Assembly: GCA_017521425.1 (NCBI GenBank)
Contig: JAFXCQ010000032.1
Coordinates: 1 to 64,000 of the forward strand
Direction: 5' to 3'
DNA length: 64,000 nucleotides
Source of the DNA: Clostridia bacterium
GTDB taxonomy: Bacteria > Bacillota > Clostridia > Oscillospirales > Acutalibacteraceae
The notes below the pieces were generated by a model. The model worked only from the letters and a program-made list of their open reading frames with translations, ran no database searches and had not been told where the DNA came from. Shown here in pieces: positions 18,707 through 27,270 of the stretch (its first letter is position 1; each line of letters begins with the position of its first letter). The translations under genes were made by a program, and so were the position numbers.

Positions 18707-19795
18707 ATGTCAAAATTAAGAGTCGGCATCATCGGTTGCGGTGGTATTGCTAACAGTAAACATATGTCAGCACTTAAAAAAATCGAAGAAGTTGAAATGG
18801 TTGCTTTTTGTGACATTATTTTAGAAAAAGCAGAAAAAGCAGTTAAAGAGTATGGTACTCCTGATGCTAAAGCATACGAAGATTATAAAGAACTTTTAAA
18901 AGATGAATCAATTGATGTGGTTCACGTTTGCACACCAAACCGTTCACATAGCTTTATTACAATTGATGCTTTGGAAAGCGGTAAACACGTTATGTGCGAA
19001 AAGCCAATGGCAAAAACCTACGAAGAAGCTGTTAAAATGTGCGAAGCAGCGGAAAGAACAGGTAAAAAGCTTTCTATAGGTTACCAGAACAGAAATACTG
19101 CAGAAAATCTTTATGTAAAGGCTTGTGCAGAAAAAGGCGAGTTTGGTGATATGTATTATGCGAATGCATACGCAGTAAGACGCCGTGCAGTACCAACCTG
19201 GGGTGTGTTCCTTAATGAGTACGAGCAGGGGGGCGGTCCGCTTATTGATATTGGTACGCATGCACTTGATATGACACTCTGGATTATGGAAAACTACGAG
19301 CCGGAAATGGTTGTAGGTCAGACCTTCAGAAAATTGGCGGACAAAGAAGAACAGGGTAACGACTGGGGCCCTTGGGATCCAGAAAAATATACAGTTGAAG
19401 ATTCTGCATTTGGTTTTATTAAAATGAAAAATGGTGCAGTTATAAATCTTCAGTCAAGCTGGGCGCTTAATGTAGCAGACCCTAATGAAGCATGCTACAC
19501 AATCTGTGGTGACAAGGGTGGTGTTGATACCCGCGATGATAAAGTAGTTATAAACTACATAAAAAATCAGCGACAGGTTATTGAAACACCAAGCTTTGAA
19601 AATGGTGGTGCAGCTTTTTTTGAGGGCATAAAATGTGACGACCCTAAAGATGTTGAAGCAAGAAAATGGGTTAACTGTATTTTAAATGATACAGAAGTAC
19701 CAGTGCCACCAAGACAGGCACTTTGTGTTACTCGTATTCTCGAGGGAATTTATGAATCAGCAAAAACCGGTACACCGGTATATTTTAAAGATTAA
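18707..19795 (+). CDS. Gfo/Idh/MocA-family NAD(P)-dependent oxidoreductase (first)
   Basis: These enzymes oxidise or reduce a hydroxyl or keto group on sugars and inositols. The Rossmann domain begins VGIIGCGGIANSKHMSAL, and the catalytic lysine motif CEKPMAKT lies near residue 98; GGGPLIDIGTHALDMTLW in the C-terminal domain has the conserved D-x-G-x-H region. The 362-residue length is typical. It is followed after 12 bases by an epimerase, then another, so a shared sugar route is likely. The substrate is unknown. Confidence 0.92.
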   Translation: MSKLRVGIIGCGGIANSKHMSALKKIEEVEMVAFCDIILEKAEKAVKEYGTPDAKAYEDYKELLKDESIDVVHVCTPNRSHSFITIDALESGKHVMCEKPMAKTYEEAVKMCEAAERTGKKLSIGYQNRNTAENLYVKACAEKGEFGDMYYANAYAVRRRAVPTWGVFLNEYEQGGGPLIDIGTHALDMTLWIMENYEPEMVVGQTFRKLADKEEQGNDWGPWDPEKYTVEDSAFGFIKMKNGAVINLQSSWALNVADPNEACYTICGDKGGVDTRDDKVVINYIKNQRQVIETPSFENGGAAFFEGIKCDDPKDVEARKWVNCILNDTEVPVPPRQALCVTRILEGIYESAKTGTPVYFKD

Positions 19796-19807
19796 GAGGT
19801 AACAAAT

Positions 19808-20530
19808 ATGAAATTTGCAGTTCAGTTATATTCAGTTCGTGACCATATCGAAAATGGTAACGATTTATTAGAAATTTTAGGCAAGGTTAAAGAGATAGGT
19901 TTTGATGGTGTTGAGTTTGCAGGTTATCAGGGCATTTCTGCAGAAGTTCTTAAAAATAAATGTGACGAATTAGGTCTTACAATAGTTGGTACACATTTAG
20001 GTCTTGATGCGTTTGAAGGCGATAATCTCAATAAAACTTTAGAATTTCACAAAACACTCGGCACAAAATATTTAGGTGTTGGTGGAGCGCCTCATTCTAC
20101 TTTTGAAGAAGCAAAAAATACTGCAGATGTATTAGGTAACGCTAATAAAGAAGCAGAAAAAATCGGTATGAATACTTACTACCACAACCACACAGAAGAA
20201 TTTGCAGATTTGAAAGATGGTAAAACCGCAATGGATATCATCGGCGAACAGTGTAAATTAGAAGTTGATACATACTGGAGCTTCTGTGCGGGTATTAAGA
20301 ATTCAGAGTATCTTGTAGAGAAAAAAGACAAGATTGCTTTAATTCACATAAAAGATGGTAAAGACCATAAACCAATGGCATTAGGCGAAGGTGAAAATGA
20401 TTTGCTTGATGTTGTAAAAGGTGTTAAAGCAATCGGACTCGATTGGGTAATTTTAGAAAACGATGACCCTGTACCAACAGGCCTCGAAGATATTACAAGA
20501 AGCTACAAATGGCTTAAAGAAAATTTTTAA
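19808..20530 (+). CDS. Sugar phosphate isomerase/epimerase (TIM barrel)
   Basis: The 240-residue protein has the same opening (AVQLYSVRDHIE) as the 9.2 kb paralogue and shows the metal-site strands VEFAGYQG, YYHNHTEEF, LEVDTYWSF, IHIKDG and ILENDDP. It is short for the family but complete from first to last strand. It sits between the first oxidoreductase and a third epimerase, 12 and 15 bases away, which supports one operon acting on an oxidised or keto sugar. The substrate is not known. Confidence 0.88.
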   Translation: MKFAVQLYSVRDHIENGNDLLEILGKVKEIGFDGVEFAGYQGISAEVLKNKCDELGLTIVGTHLGLDAFEGDNLNKTLEFHKTLGTKYLGVGGAPHSTFEEAKNTADVLGNANKEAEKIGMNTYYHNHTEEFADLKDGKTAMDIIGEQCKLEVDTYWSFCAGIKNSEYLVEKKDKIALIHIKDGKDHKPMALGEGENDLLDVVKGVKAIGLDWVILENDDPVPTGLEDITRSYKWLKENF

Positions 20531-20545
20531 GGGTGGTTAAATAAT

Positions 20546-21511
20546 ATGAAATTAGGTGTTCTTACAAATCTTTTAGGTAGCGTATCTTTAGAAGAAGCGT
20601 TAAAATATTTTTCTTCTTTAGGTCTTGAAATGGTTGAAATCGGTTGCGGTGGTTACCCGGGTAATGCGCACGCAAATCCTGATATTCTTTTAAATGACGA
20701 CAAAGCATTAGAGGAATTCAAGGCACTTCTTAAAAAATATAATGTAGAAATCAGTGCTTTAAGCTGTCACGGTAACCCTGTGCATCCAAATAAAGAAATT
20801 GCAAAGAGCTTTGATGACGATTTAAGAAAAGCAGTTCTTTTAGCAGAAAAATTAGGTGTTCATCAAATCAATACTTTCTCAGGTTGCCCAGGTGACTGCG
20901 AAACTGCAAAATATCCTAACTGGGTTACTTGCCCTTGGCCAAATGATTTTGGTGAAATTTTAGAGTGGCAATGGAACGAAGTTCTTATTCCTTACTGGAA
21001 AGAATTTGTTAAATTCAGCACTGCTCACGGTGTAGATAAAATCGCACTTGAGCTTCACCCAGGTTTCTGCGTATATAATACAGAAAGTCTTTTAAAGCTC
21101 CGTAATGCAGTTGGTAAAGAAATCGGTGCAAACCTTGACTTGTCTCACCTTATCTGGCAGGGTATGGAACCAATTCCTGTAATTCGTGCATTAGGTGATG
21201 CTATATTCCATTTCCACGCAAAAGATACAAGAATTGATAAAGTGAACACAGCGGTAAATGGTGTTCTTGATACAAAATCTTATGCAGATGAAATCAATCG
21301 TTCATGGATTTTCCGTTCAGTAGGTTATGGTAACGATGAACTCTTCTGGAAAGATGTTATGAGCAATCTTCGTATGGTAGGCTATGATTACGCAATTTCT
21401 ATTGAACACGAAGATTCGTTGATGAGCCAGAACGAAGGACTTGAAAAAGCGGTTGAACTTCTCAAAAAATGTATAATTAAAGAGGAACTCAAAGACGCTT
21501 GGTGGATATAA
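20546..21511 (+). CDS. Sugar phosphate isomerase/epimerase (TIM barrel, long form)
   Basis: The 321-residue barrel differs from its upstream neighbour. It has VEIGCGGYPGN after strand 1, ALSCHGNPVHP, IALELHPGFCVYN, GANLDLSHLIWQG, FHFHAKDTR and SIEHEDSLMS, giving Glu, His and Asp residues at the usual metal positions. This long type is often found with Gfo/Idh/MocA dehydrogenases. GGGTGG precedes the ATG. A strong short hairpin follows directly at the stop codon, so the first part of the cluster may end here. Confidence 0.88.
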   Translation: MKLGVLTNLLGSVSLEEALKYFSSLGLEMVEIGCGGYPGNAHANPDILLNDDKALEEFKALLKKYNVEISALSCHGNPVHPNKEIAKSFDDDLRKAVLLAEKLGVHQINTFSGCPGDCETAKYPNWVTCPWPNDFGEILEWQWNEVLIPYWKEFVKFSTAHGVDKIALELHPGFCVYNTESLLKLRNAVGKEIGANLDLSHLIWQGMEPIPVIRALGDAIFHFHAKDTRIDKVNTAVNGVLDTKSYADEINRSWIFRSVGYGNDELFWKDVMSNLRMVGYDYAISIEHEDSLMSQNEGLEKAVELLKKCIIKEELKDAWWI

Positions 21512-21526
21512 AACACTTCGTGTTTT
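21510..21526 (+). terminator. Short hairpin on the stop codon
   Basis: AAAACAC-TTC-GTGTTTT, a 7 bp stem that starts inside the TAA of the epimerase gene and ends in TTTT. It may stop or slow transcription. It is weak by stem length and lies just before element F. Confidence 0.45.
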
Positions 21527-21681
21527 AATTAAGAATTAAGAATGAAAAATGAAAAATTTCGGGACCTGCGGTCGGCATTATAGATTTTTTAAAATGTGAA
21601 TGAAACGAGTAGTTTTCTGGATGGTTTTATAATCGGCTTTGCCCCTCAATTCTTAATTCTTAATTTTTAATTTTTAATTCA
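21527..21681. repeat. Nested palindromic intergenic element, copy F (inverted, altered core)
   Basis: The left arm AATTAAGAATTAAGAATG and right arm ATTCTTAATTCTTAATTTTT are inverted copies. Inside are GGGACC-TGC-GGTC followed by GGCATTATAG, and TTATAATCGGC-TTT-GCC. These correspond to the right and left inner flanks of copy A read on the other strand. The central part is not a clean hairpin, so the core has been replaced or has decayed. Confidence 0.6.
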
Positions 21682-21699
21682 AGAAATGGGATAGGAAAA

Positions 21700-22749
21700 A
21701 TGGAAAAAATCAATACCGTTGTTGTTGGTTATGGTGGAATGGGTAAATACCATGCTGACAACATAGCAAAATTTGAAAATTTTAATCTTGTTGGAATATA
21801 TGATATTAAAGAAGATAGATGTAATTTAGCACGCGAAAACGGTGTCAAAGCATATGAAAGCTTTGAAGCTGTATTAGAGGATGGAAGTGTAGAGCTTATT
21901 GTTTGTGCTACATATAACGATTCTCATAAAGATATAGCAATCCGTGCTATGAAAGCAGGTAAAAATGTTATTTCAGAAAAGCCTGTTACTATGTGTTCAG
22001 AAGATTTAGCAGAAATGATTAAAGCATCCCAAGAAACAGGTAAGCTTTTCACAGTGCATCAGAACAGACGTTGGGATAACGACTACAGAACTATTAAAAA
22101 CATAATTGATAAAAACGAGTTAGGTTCTGTTTTTTCAATTGATTCACGCGTTTATGGTTCACGTGGTATTCCTGGCGACTGGCGACAAGAAAAAGAACAC
22201 GGTGGCGGAATGGTGTTTGACTGGGGTGTTCATCTTCTTGACCAGATTCTTATGATTAACGAGGGTAAAACAATTGAGTCGGTTTACGCTACTGTTACTC
22301 ATATTACAAATGATGAATGTGATGACGGTTTCAGAACACTTATAAAATTCAAAGATGGACCTGACTGCGTGGTTGAAGTTCTTACAAATAACTTTATTGA
22401 AGCTCCACGTTGGTATGTTTGCGGTGAAAATGGTACTGCAATTATTACTGACTGGGATTTAAACGGAAAAATTGTGAAAATTAAAGATTGGGAAAAACTT
22501 GATGCAGTACCAATTCAGGCGGGTGCAGGTATTACAAAAACTATGGCACCAAGAACAGATGAAACAATAAAAGAATTCCCACTCGAAAAAATTGAAGTAA
22601 AATGGGCAGATTATTATAATAACATTTATGATTGCTTGAGAAATGGTGCTAAGCCACTTATTACTCACGCACAACAAATAAGACTTATGCGCCTTATGGA
22701 AGCAATTTTTGAATCAGCAGAGAAAAATACTGTAATAAGATTTGAATAA
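21700..22749 (+). CDS. Gfo/Idh/MocA-family oxidoreductase (second)
   Basis: The 349-residue protein has the Rossmann motif VVVGYGGMGKYHADNI, the lysine motif SEKPVTM near residue 95, and GGGMVFDWGVHLLDQIL in the substrate domain, matching the D-x-G-x-H pattern. A GATAGGA-type ribosome site precedes the ATG. It lies after repeat element F and is 27 bases before the DUF1015 gene, with which it is probably cotranscribed. Substrate unknown. Confidence 0.92.
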   Translation: MEKINTVVVGYGGMGKYHADNIAKFENFNLVGIYDIKEDRCNLARENGVKAYESFEAVLEDGSVELIVCATYNDSHKDIAIRAMKAGKNVISEKPVTMCSEDLAEMIKASQETGKLFTVHQNRRWDNDYRTIKNIIDKNELGSVFSIDSRVYGSRGIPGDWRQEKEHGGGMVFDWGVHLLDQILMINEGKTIESVYATVTHITNDECDDGFRTLIKFKDGPDCVVEVLTNNFIEAPRWYVCGENGTAIITDWDLNGKIVKIKDWEKLDAVPIQAGAGITKTMAPRTDETIKEFPLEKIEVKWADYYNNIYDCLRNGAKPLITHAQQIRLMRLMEAIFESAEKNTVIRFE

Positions 22750-22776
22750 AATTTATTTTGATTGGAGTTTTTTGCT

Positions 22777-24027
22777 ATGGCAACATTCAAACCATTTAAA
22801 GCATTACGCCCCACAAGTGAATATGCAAGTAGGGTAGCGGCATTACCTTACGATGTTATGAATAGTGAAGAAGCAAGGGAAATGGTAAAAGGTAACCCTT
22901 ACTCATTTCTTCACGTTGACAAAGCGGAAATAGATTTAGAAAAAGGTATTGATATTTATTCCGATGAAGTCTATTTAAAAGCAAAAGAAAACTTAGAGAA
23001 TCTTGAAAAAAATGGTGCTATGGCACAGGACGAAAAAGCACATTTTTATATTTATCGTCAGATTATGAATGGCAGAGAGCAGACAGGTCTTGTAGGCTGT
23101 GCTTCTATTGATGATTATATAAATAACCAGATTAAAAAGCACGAATTAACCCGTGCCGATAAAGAAGCAGACCGTATTCGTCATGTTGATACCTGTGATG
23201 CGAATACAGGCCCTATATTCCTCTGTTATAAAGAGTGTAACAGAGCAGATGAAATTATATGTAATTTCAAAAATAACAATAAGCCTGTTTACGATTTTGT
23301 TACCGAAGACGGTATTTCAAATACTGTCTGGGTGATTGATGATGAAAATATAAATAATGAACTTTCTGCACTTTTAGAAGATGCGGGTGCGTTTTATATT
23401 GCAGATGGTCATCATCGTTGTGCATCTGCGGTTAATGTAGGCAAAAAACGCAGAGAAGAAAATCCACAATACGACGGTACAGAAGAATTTAATTATTTTT
23501 TAGCAGTGTTGTTCCCGGCTAATACACTTTCTATTATGGATTATAACCGTGTAGTCAAAGATTTGAACGGTAATTCTGAAAGTGAATTTATCGAGAAGAT
23601 AAAAGAAAAATTTGATGTTTCAGAATGTAATACTGACGAACCGTATTCACCAAAAGAAAAGCATACTTTTGGTATGTATCTCAAAAACAAATGGTATGTG
23701 TTAAAGGCGAAAAAAGGTACATTCAATGAAAATGACCCTGTCGAAAGACTTGATGTTTCAATTCTTCAAAGTAATCTTTTATCACCTGTTCTTAATATTG
23801 GTGACCCGAGAACCGATAAAAGAATTGACTTTATCGGCGGTATAAGAGGTCTTAAAGAATTAGAAATACGTGTTTCTGATGATATGACCGTTGCGTTTTC
23901 AATGTACCCAACAACACTTGATGATTTAATGGATATTGCAGATGCAAATAAAATTATGCCACCAAAATCTACTTGGTTTGAACCCAAACTTTTAAGTGGT
24001 TTATTTATACACAAATTAGGAGAATAA
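22777..24027 (+). CDS. DUF1015 family protein
   Basis: The protein starts [12 protein letters not shown] and carries [10 protein letters not shown], a motif of the DUF1015 family, with [13 protein letters not shown] (about residues 203-216) and late FIGGIRGL. The family is common in Firmicutes, and its activity is not known to me with certainty. The open frame begins at a TTG (22762), but ATG 22777 has TTGGAG 9 bases upstream and fits the family. It is 416 residues and cytosolic. It lies 1 base before nfo, so the two are coupled. Confidence 0.85.
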   Translation: MATFKPFKALRPTSEYASRVAALPYDVMNSEEAREMVKGNPYSFLHVDKAEIDLEKGIDIYSDEVYLKAKENLENLEKNGAMAQDEKAHFYIYRQIMNGREQTGLVGCASIDDYINNQIKKHELTRADKEADRIRHVDTCDANTGPIFLCYKECNRADEIICNFKNNNKPVYDFVTEDGISNTVWVIDDENINNELSALLEDAGAFYIADGHHRCASAVNVGKKRREENPQYDGTEEFNYFLAVLFPANTLSIMDYNRVVKDLNGNSESEFIEKIKEKFDVSECNTDEPYSPKEKHTFGMYLKNKWYVLKAKKGTFNENDPVERLDVSILQSNLLSPVLNIGDPRTDKRIDFIGGIRGLKELEIRVSDDMTVAFSMYPTTLDDLMDIADANKIMPPKSTWFEPKLLSGLFIHKLGE

Positions 24028-24028
24028 A

Positions 24029-24862
24029 ATGTTAAAAATAGGTTGTCATTTATCGAGCTCAGGCGGTTATCTCAGTATGGGTAAAGAAGCAAAAAGAATT
24101 GGTGCAAACACATTTCAGTTCTTTACCCGTAATCCACGCGGAGGATCAGCAAAACCGCTTGATTTAGATGATATTAAAGCATTTGAGAAGTTCAGAAAAG
24201 AAAACGAAATTATTTCAGTTTTAGCACATGCTCCGTATACTATGAATGCTTGTGCAAAAGATGAGGGGCTTCGTGAGTTTGCTAAAAACACTATGCTTGA
24301 CGATATTATGCGTCTTGATAATATAGATGGTGCTATGTATAATTTTCACCCGGGCAGTCACGTAAGTCAGGGTGCAGATGTCGGTATAGACTATATTTCT
24401 TCAATGCTCAATGAAGTAATAAAAAAAGACCAGAAAACTATTATTTTACTCGAAACAATGTCAGGTAAAGGTAGTGAGGTCGGCAGAAGCTTTGAAGAAA
24501 TAAAATCTATTATTGATAAAGTTAAATTAAATGAAAAATTAGGTGTTTGTCTTGATACCTGTCATGTTTATGATGGTGGTTATGATATTGTAAACGATTT
24601 AGATAATGTACTTTTGGAATTTGACAGAATAATCGGGCTTGACAGATTGAAGGCAATTCATCTTAATGACACAAAAAATCCGTTTGCAAGTCACAAAGAC
24701 CGACACGAAAAAATTGGTGACGGGCATTTAGGTCTGGAAGCAATTACAAGAATTATAAATCACGAAAAATTAAAGGATTTACCATTCTTTTTAGAAACAC
24801 CTAATGATATAGATGGTTACGAAAAAGAGATTGCGCTTTTAAAAACTCTTTATAAATATTAA
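24029..24862 (+). CDS. nfo: Deoxyribonuclease IV (endonuclease IV)
   Basis: Endonuclease IV cleaves 5' to abasic sites in DNA repair using three zinc ions. The start [20 protein letters not shown] and [11 protein letters not shown] are family signatures; [58 protein letters not shown] and FFLETPND supply the zinc ligands. The 277-residue length is normal. It shares the barrel fold with the sugar epimerases upstream, but the full Nfo motif set makes the repair enzyme call firm. Confidence 0.94.
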   Translation: MLKIGCHLSSSGGYLSMGKEAKRIGANTFQFFTRNPRGGSAKPLDLDDIKAFEKFRKENEIISVLAHAPYTMNACAKDEGLREFAKNTMLDDIMRLDNIDGAMYNFHPGSHVSQGADVGIDYISSMLNEVIKKDQKTIILLETMSGKGSEVGRSFEEIKSIIDKVKLNEKLGVCLDTCHVYDGGYDIVNDLDNVLLEFDRIIGLDRLKAIHLNDTKNPFASHKDRHEKIGDGHLGLEAITRIINHEKLKDLPFFLETPNDIDGYEKEIALLKTLYKY

Positions 24863-24888
24863 CAAAAAGTGAAGAAAAAGCATTTTTA

Positions 24889-24917
24889 TTGAAAAAATAT
24901 CGGAACTATGATATTAT
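24889..24917 (+). promoter_or_regulatory. Promoter for the pseudopilin gene
   Basis: TTGAAA (24889-24894), 17-base spacer, TATTAT (24912-24917), just after nfo. The pseudopilin ATG follows 20 bases on. Confidence 0.5.
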
Positions 24918-24937
24918 GAAAATAGAGGTGAAAAATT

Positions 24938-25507
24938 ATGAAGTTTTTAAATTCCAAAAAAGGTTTTTCTTTAGTTGAGATTTTGACTGTTGTTCTTATA
25001 ATGGGTATTTTAGTAGCAGTTGCGATACCCGTATATACAGGCATTTCCAAACAAAAAAGATTAGATGAATGTACCGCTAACAGAATAGTTATTTCTACTG
25101 TTGTTCAGGAAGCTATGGTTGGTATGATTGATAACGGTAAAAAACAAGATGTAATTATTATGGAATATGCAGACCCTGCCCATGTTGTTTTTTCACCTTC
25201 AAATTTTCCGGATGGTTATGCTAATGTAAAATGCTTTATGCTTACAAAGGATGAACTCACAGGGTTTACATTAGGCGATATAAGAGGCGGTTACAGAACA
25301 ACAGGTGACTATAATGTTGGTTGTGAATCCGGTCACTACTTAAAGCGCAAAAATTTAGAGGATGTTAAATTTTATACATATCTCGCAAATCAGGAAATTC
25401 CACAATGTGCTTTCCAGGAGCCACATAATAAAGATTATCACTATTACGTTTTTAATGATGCAACTGTTTTGTGTGATTGTCCTGAATGTATAGAGAATAT
25501 TAAGTGA
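24938..25507 (+). CDS. Type IV prepilin-like protein
   Basis: The N-terminus KKGFSLVEILTVVLIMGIL is a classic prepilin peptidase site (cleavage after G, Phe+1, Glu+5) followed by the hydrophobic assembly helix. The 189-residue protein has a globular C-terminal part with several cysteines (CTANR, CFMLTK, CESGHYLKRK, CAFQEP, CDCPECIENIK). No pilus ATPase, platform protein or peptidase is nearby, so it is an orphan here and the machinery must be elsewhere if it is assembled at all. Confidence 0.85.
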   Translation: MKFLNSKKGFSLVEILTVVLIMGILVAVAIPVYTGISKQKRLDECTANRIVISTVVQEAMVGMIDNGKKQDVIIMEYADPAHVVFSPSNFPDGYANVKCFMLTKDELTGFTLGDIRGGYRTTGDYNVGCESGHYLKRKNLEDVKFYTYLANQEIPQCAFQEPHNKDYHYYVFNDATVLCDCPECIENIK

Positions 25508-25527
25508 TAGAAAGAAGATATTAAGCT

Positions 25528-26670
25528 ATGGCAAAAAAAGAAAAAAAGTCTGGTAAAAAGAAATTATTGGTTGTACTTTCTTTAATACTTGTATTGGCAA
25601 TTGCAACAAGTACAATTATTTTTGTTAAGTACAAGGATATGGTAACCCCGCCAGAGGTAGTTCCACAGGATACAAATGTTTACGATTTCGATGCAGATGA
25701 AACCGTTCCTGAAACTTTGGCGTCAGACCCTATATTCGATACTATTTACGAAGAAACTGCCGACAGCTACAAAGAAGCAGTCAGAAACTGGGCTACTAAT
25801 GGTGGCGAAGTAATGTACAGTAACCACGTTATAAATATTTTGTGTTGCGGTGTCGATACAAGAAACCCTAATGCAATTGCAGGTCTTACTGATACAATTC
25901 TTATTATGTCAATCAACACAGAGTTAAAAACCCTGACTCTTACATCAATTATGCGTGACTCGTTCTGCTACATTCAGAATCCTGATGGTAGCGGTGGTAC
26001 ATTTAATAAAATAAATGCCGCATTCCCATTCTATGGTGTAGATGGTCTTATTCCTGCAATCGAGAATAACTTCAAAATCAGAATTGATGGTTATGCACTT
26101 ATCAATTTCTCACTCTTTAAAGCGGCGATTGATAAGTTAGGCGGCGTTACAGTACCTGTTCAACAGTATGAAGCAAATTATATGAATAACAATTATCAGA
26201 ATTGCAGTATTGAAGCAGGTGACGCGGTTACATTAACTGGTGACGAAGCACTTGCTTTCTGTCGTAGCCGTAAATGTGACAGCGATGGTGATGTCAGCAG
26301 AACTCGTCGTCAACGTCAGGTTATTCAGTCATTATTAGGTAAAGCGAAAGATATTAAGCTTTCTGAGCTTGATGATTATGTAAAAGATTTCTTGCCTTAT
26401 GTACAAACAAGCTACACTACTAAGGATGTTTTAGAATTAGGTACAAGAGCTATTACAGAAGGATGGGCATCTTACGATTTTAAACAGGTTTTAGCACCAA
26501 GTGAAGATGCTATTAAAGGTGTAAGTGGTTCTGCTATGTGGTATTGGGCAGTTGACTACCCACTTGCTGCACAGAATGTTCAGAATGCTATTTACGGAAA
26601 AACAAATATTGAGTTAGCAGAAGACAGGGTTACTGCAATTCAATTGCTTACAAGATACGGTGAAAGATAA
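25528..26670 (+). CDS. LytR-CpsA-Psr (LCP) family cell-wall ligase
   Basis: LCP proteins transfer anionic polymers such as teichoic acids or capsule onto peptidoglycan. The protein has a basic cytoplasmic start (AKKEKKSGKKK), one membrane helix (about 12-34) and the LCP domain from about residue 105: LCCGVDTRN, GLTDTILIMSIN, SIMRDSF, NKINAAFPFYG, GGVTVPV and ALAFCRSRKCDSDGD with the conserved arginines. The length (380) is normal. It is 20 bases after the pseudopilin and 3 bases before the next gene. Confidence 0.92.
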   Translation: MAKKEKKSGKKKLLVVLSLILVLAIATSTIIFVKYKDMVTPPEVVPQDTNVYDFDADETVPETLASDPIFDTIYEETADSYKEAVRNWATNGGEVMYSNHVINILCCGVDTRNPNAIAGLTDTILIMSINTELKTLTLTSIMRDSFCYIQNPDGSGGTFNKINAAFPFYGVDGLIPAIENNFKIRIDGYALINFSLFKAAIDKLGGVTVPVQQYEANYMNNNYQNCSIEAGDAVTLTGDEALAFCRSRKCDSDGDVSRTRRQRQVIQSLLGKAKDIKLSELDDYVKDFLPYVQTSYTTKDVLELGTRAITEGWASYDFKQVLAPSEDAIKGVSGSAMWYWAVDYPLAAQNVQNAIYGKTNIELAEDRVTAIQLLTRYGER

Positions 26671-26673
26671 TTT

Positions 26674-27225
26674 ATGGAATTTATAGAAGAAATAAAAATC
26701 CAACTTAAAAAGTCTGCCGAAGAATTAGTTGAAAAAGCAAATCTTAAATGTGGCGATATAGTCGTTGTTGGTTGCTCTTCAAGCGAAATTTTAGGCGACA
26801 ATATGGGAACTAATTCGAGTCCCGAATTAGGCGAACAAGTATTTTTAGCACTCAATGAAGTGTTTAAGGCAAAGGATATTTTTGTTGCGGCACAATGTTG
26901 TGAGCATTTAAACAGGGCAATAATTGTTGAAAAAGAAGCGGCAAAAAATCTTGAGTGGGTTAATGTAATTCCTGTACCAAAAGCAGGTGGTTCATTTGCA
27001 ACCGCTGCTTATAAACACTTAAAAAATCCAGTTGCAGTAGAAGGCATTAAAGCAGACGCAGGACTTGATATTGGTGGAGTTTTAATAGGAATGCACTTAA
27101 AAAATGTTGCAGTACCTTTAAAGCTTTCAGAAAAAAGTATTGGTAACGCGTTGCTCCTTGCAGCACGAACAAGACCGAAGTTTATAGGTGGAGTCAGGGC
27201 GAACTACAACGAAAACTTAATATAA
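26674..27225 (+). CDS. TIGR01440 family protein (YwlG type)
   Basis: The 183-residue protein matches the UPF0340/TIGR01440 family: VVGCSSSEILGDNMGTNSS near residues 30-48, AAQCCEHLNRAIIVE (about 70-84) and VPKAGGSFATAAY. The family is widespread in Firmicutes and has no firmly established function to my knowledge. It is cytosolic with no signal. It starts 3 bases after the LCP stop with no clear ribosome site, so it probably depends on translational coupling, and it ends in a strong terminator. Confidence 0.88.
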   Translation: MEFIEEIKIQLKKSAEELVEKANLKCGDIVVVGCSSSEILGDNMGTNSSPELGEQVFLALNEVFKAKDIFVAAQCCEHLNRAIIVEKEAAKNLEWVNVIPVPKAGGSFATAAYKHLKNPVAVEGIKADAGLDIGGVLIGMHLKNVAVPLKLSEKSIGNALLLAARTRPKFIGGVRANYNENLI

Positions 27226-27262
27226 AAAAATCAGTTGCAGCAAAAACTGCAACTGATTTTTT
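27226..27262. terminator. Bidirectional rho-independent terminator
   Basis: AAAAAATCAGTTGCAG and CTGCAACTGATTTTTT form a 16 bp stem around a CAAAAA loop. It serves the TIGR01440 gene and the convergent oxidoreductase. Confidence 0.92.
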
Positions 27263-27270
27263 TATATTGT

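Noticed and set aside
24029-24862. Endonuclease IV read as another sugar epimerase
   Set aside because: The fold is shared, but the zinc-ligand motifs and N-terminus are those of Nfo.
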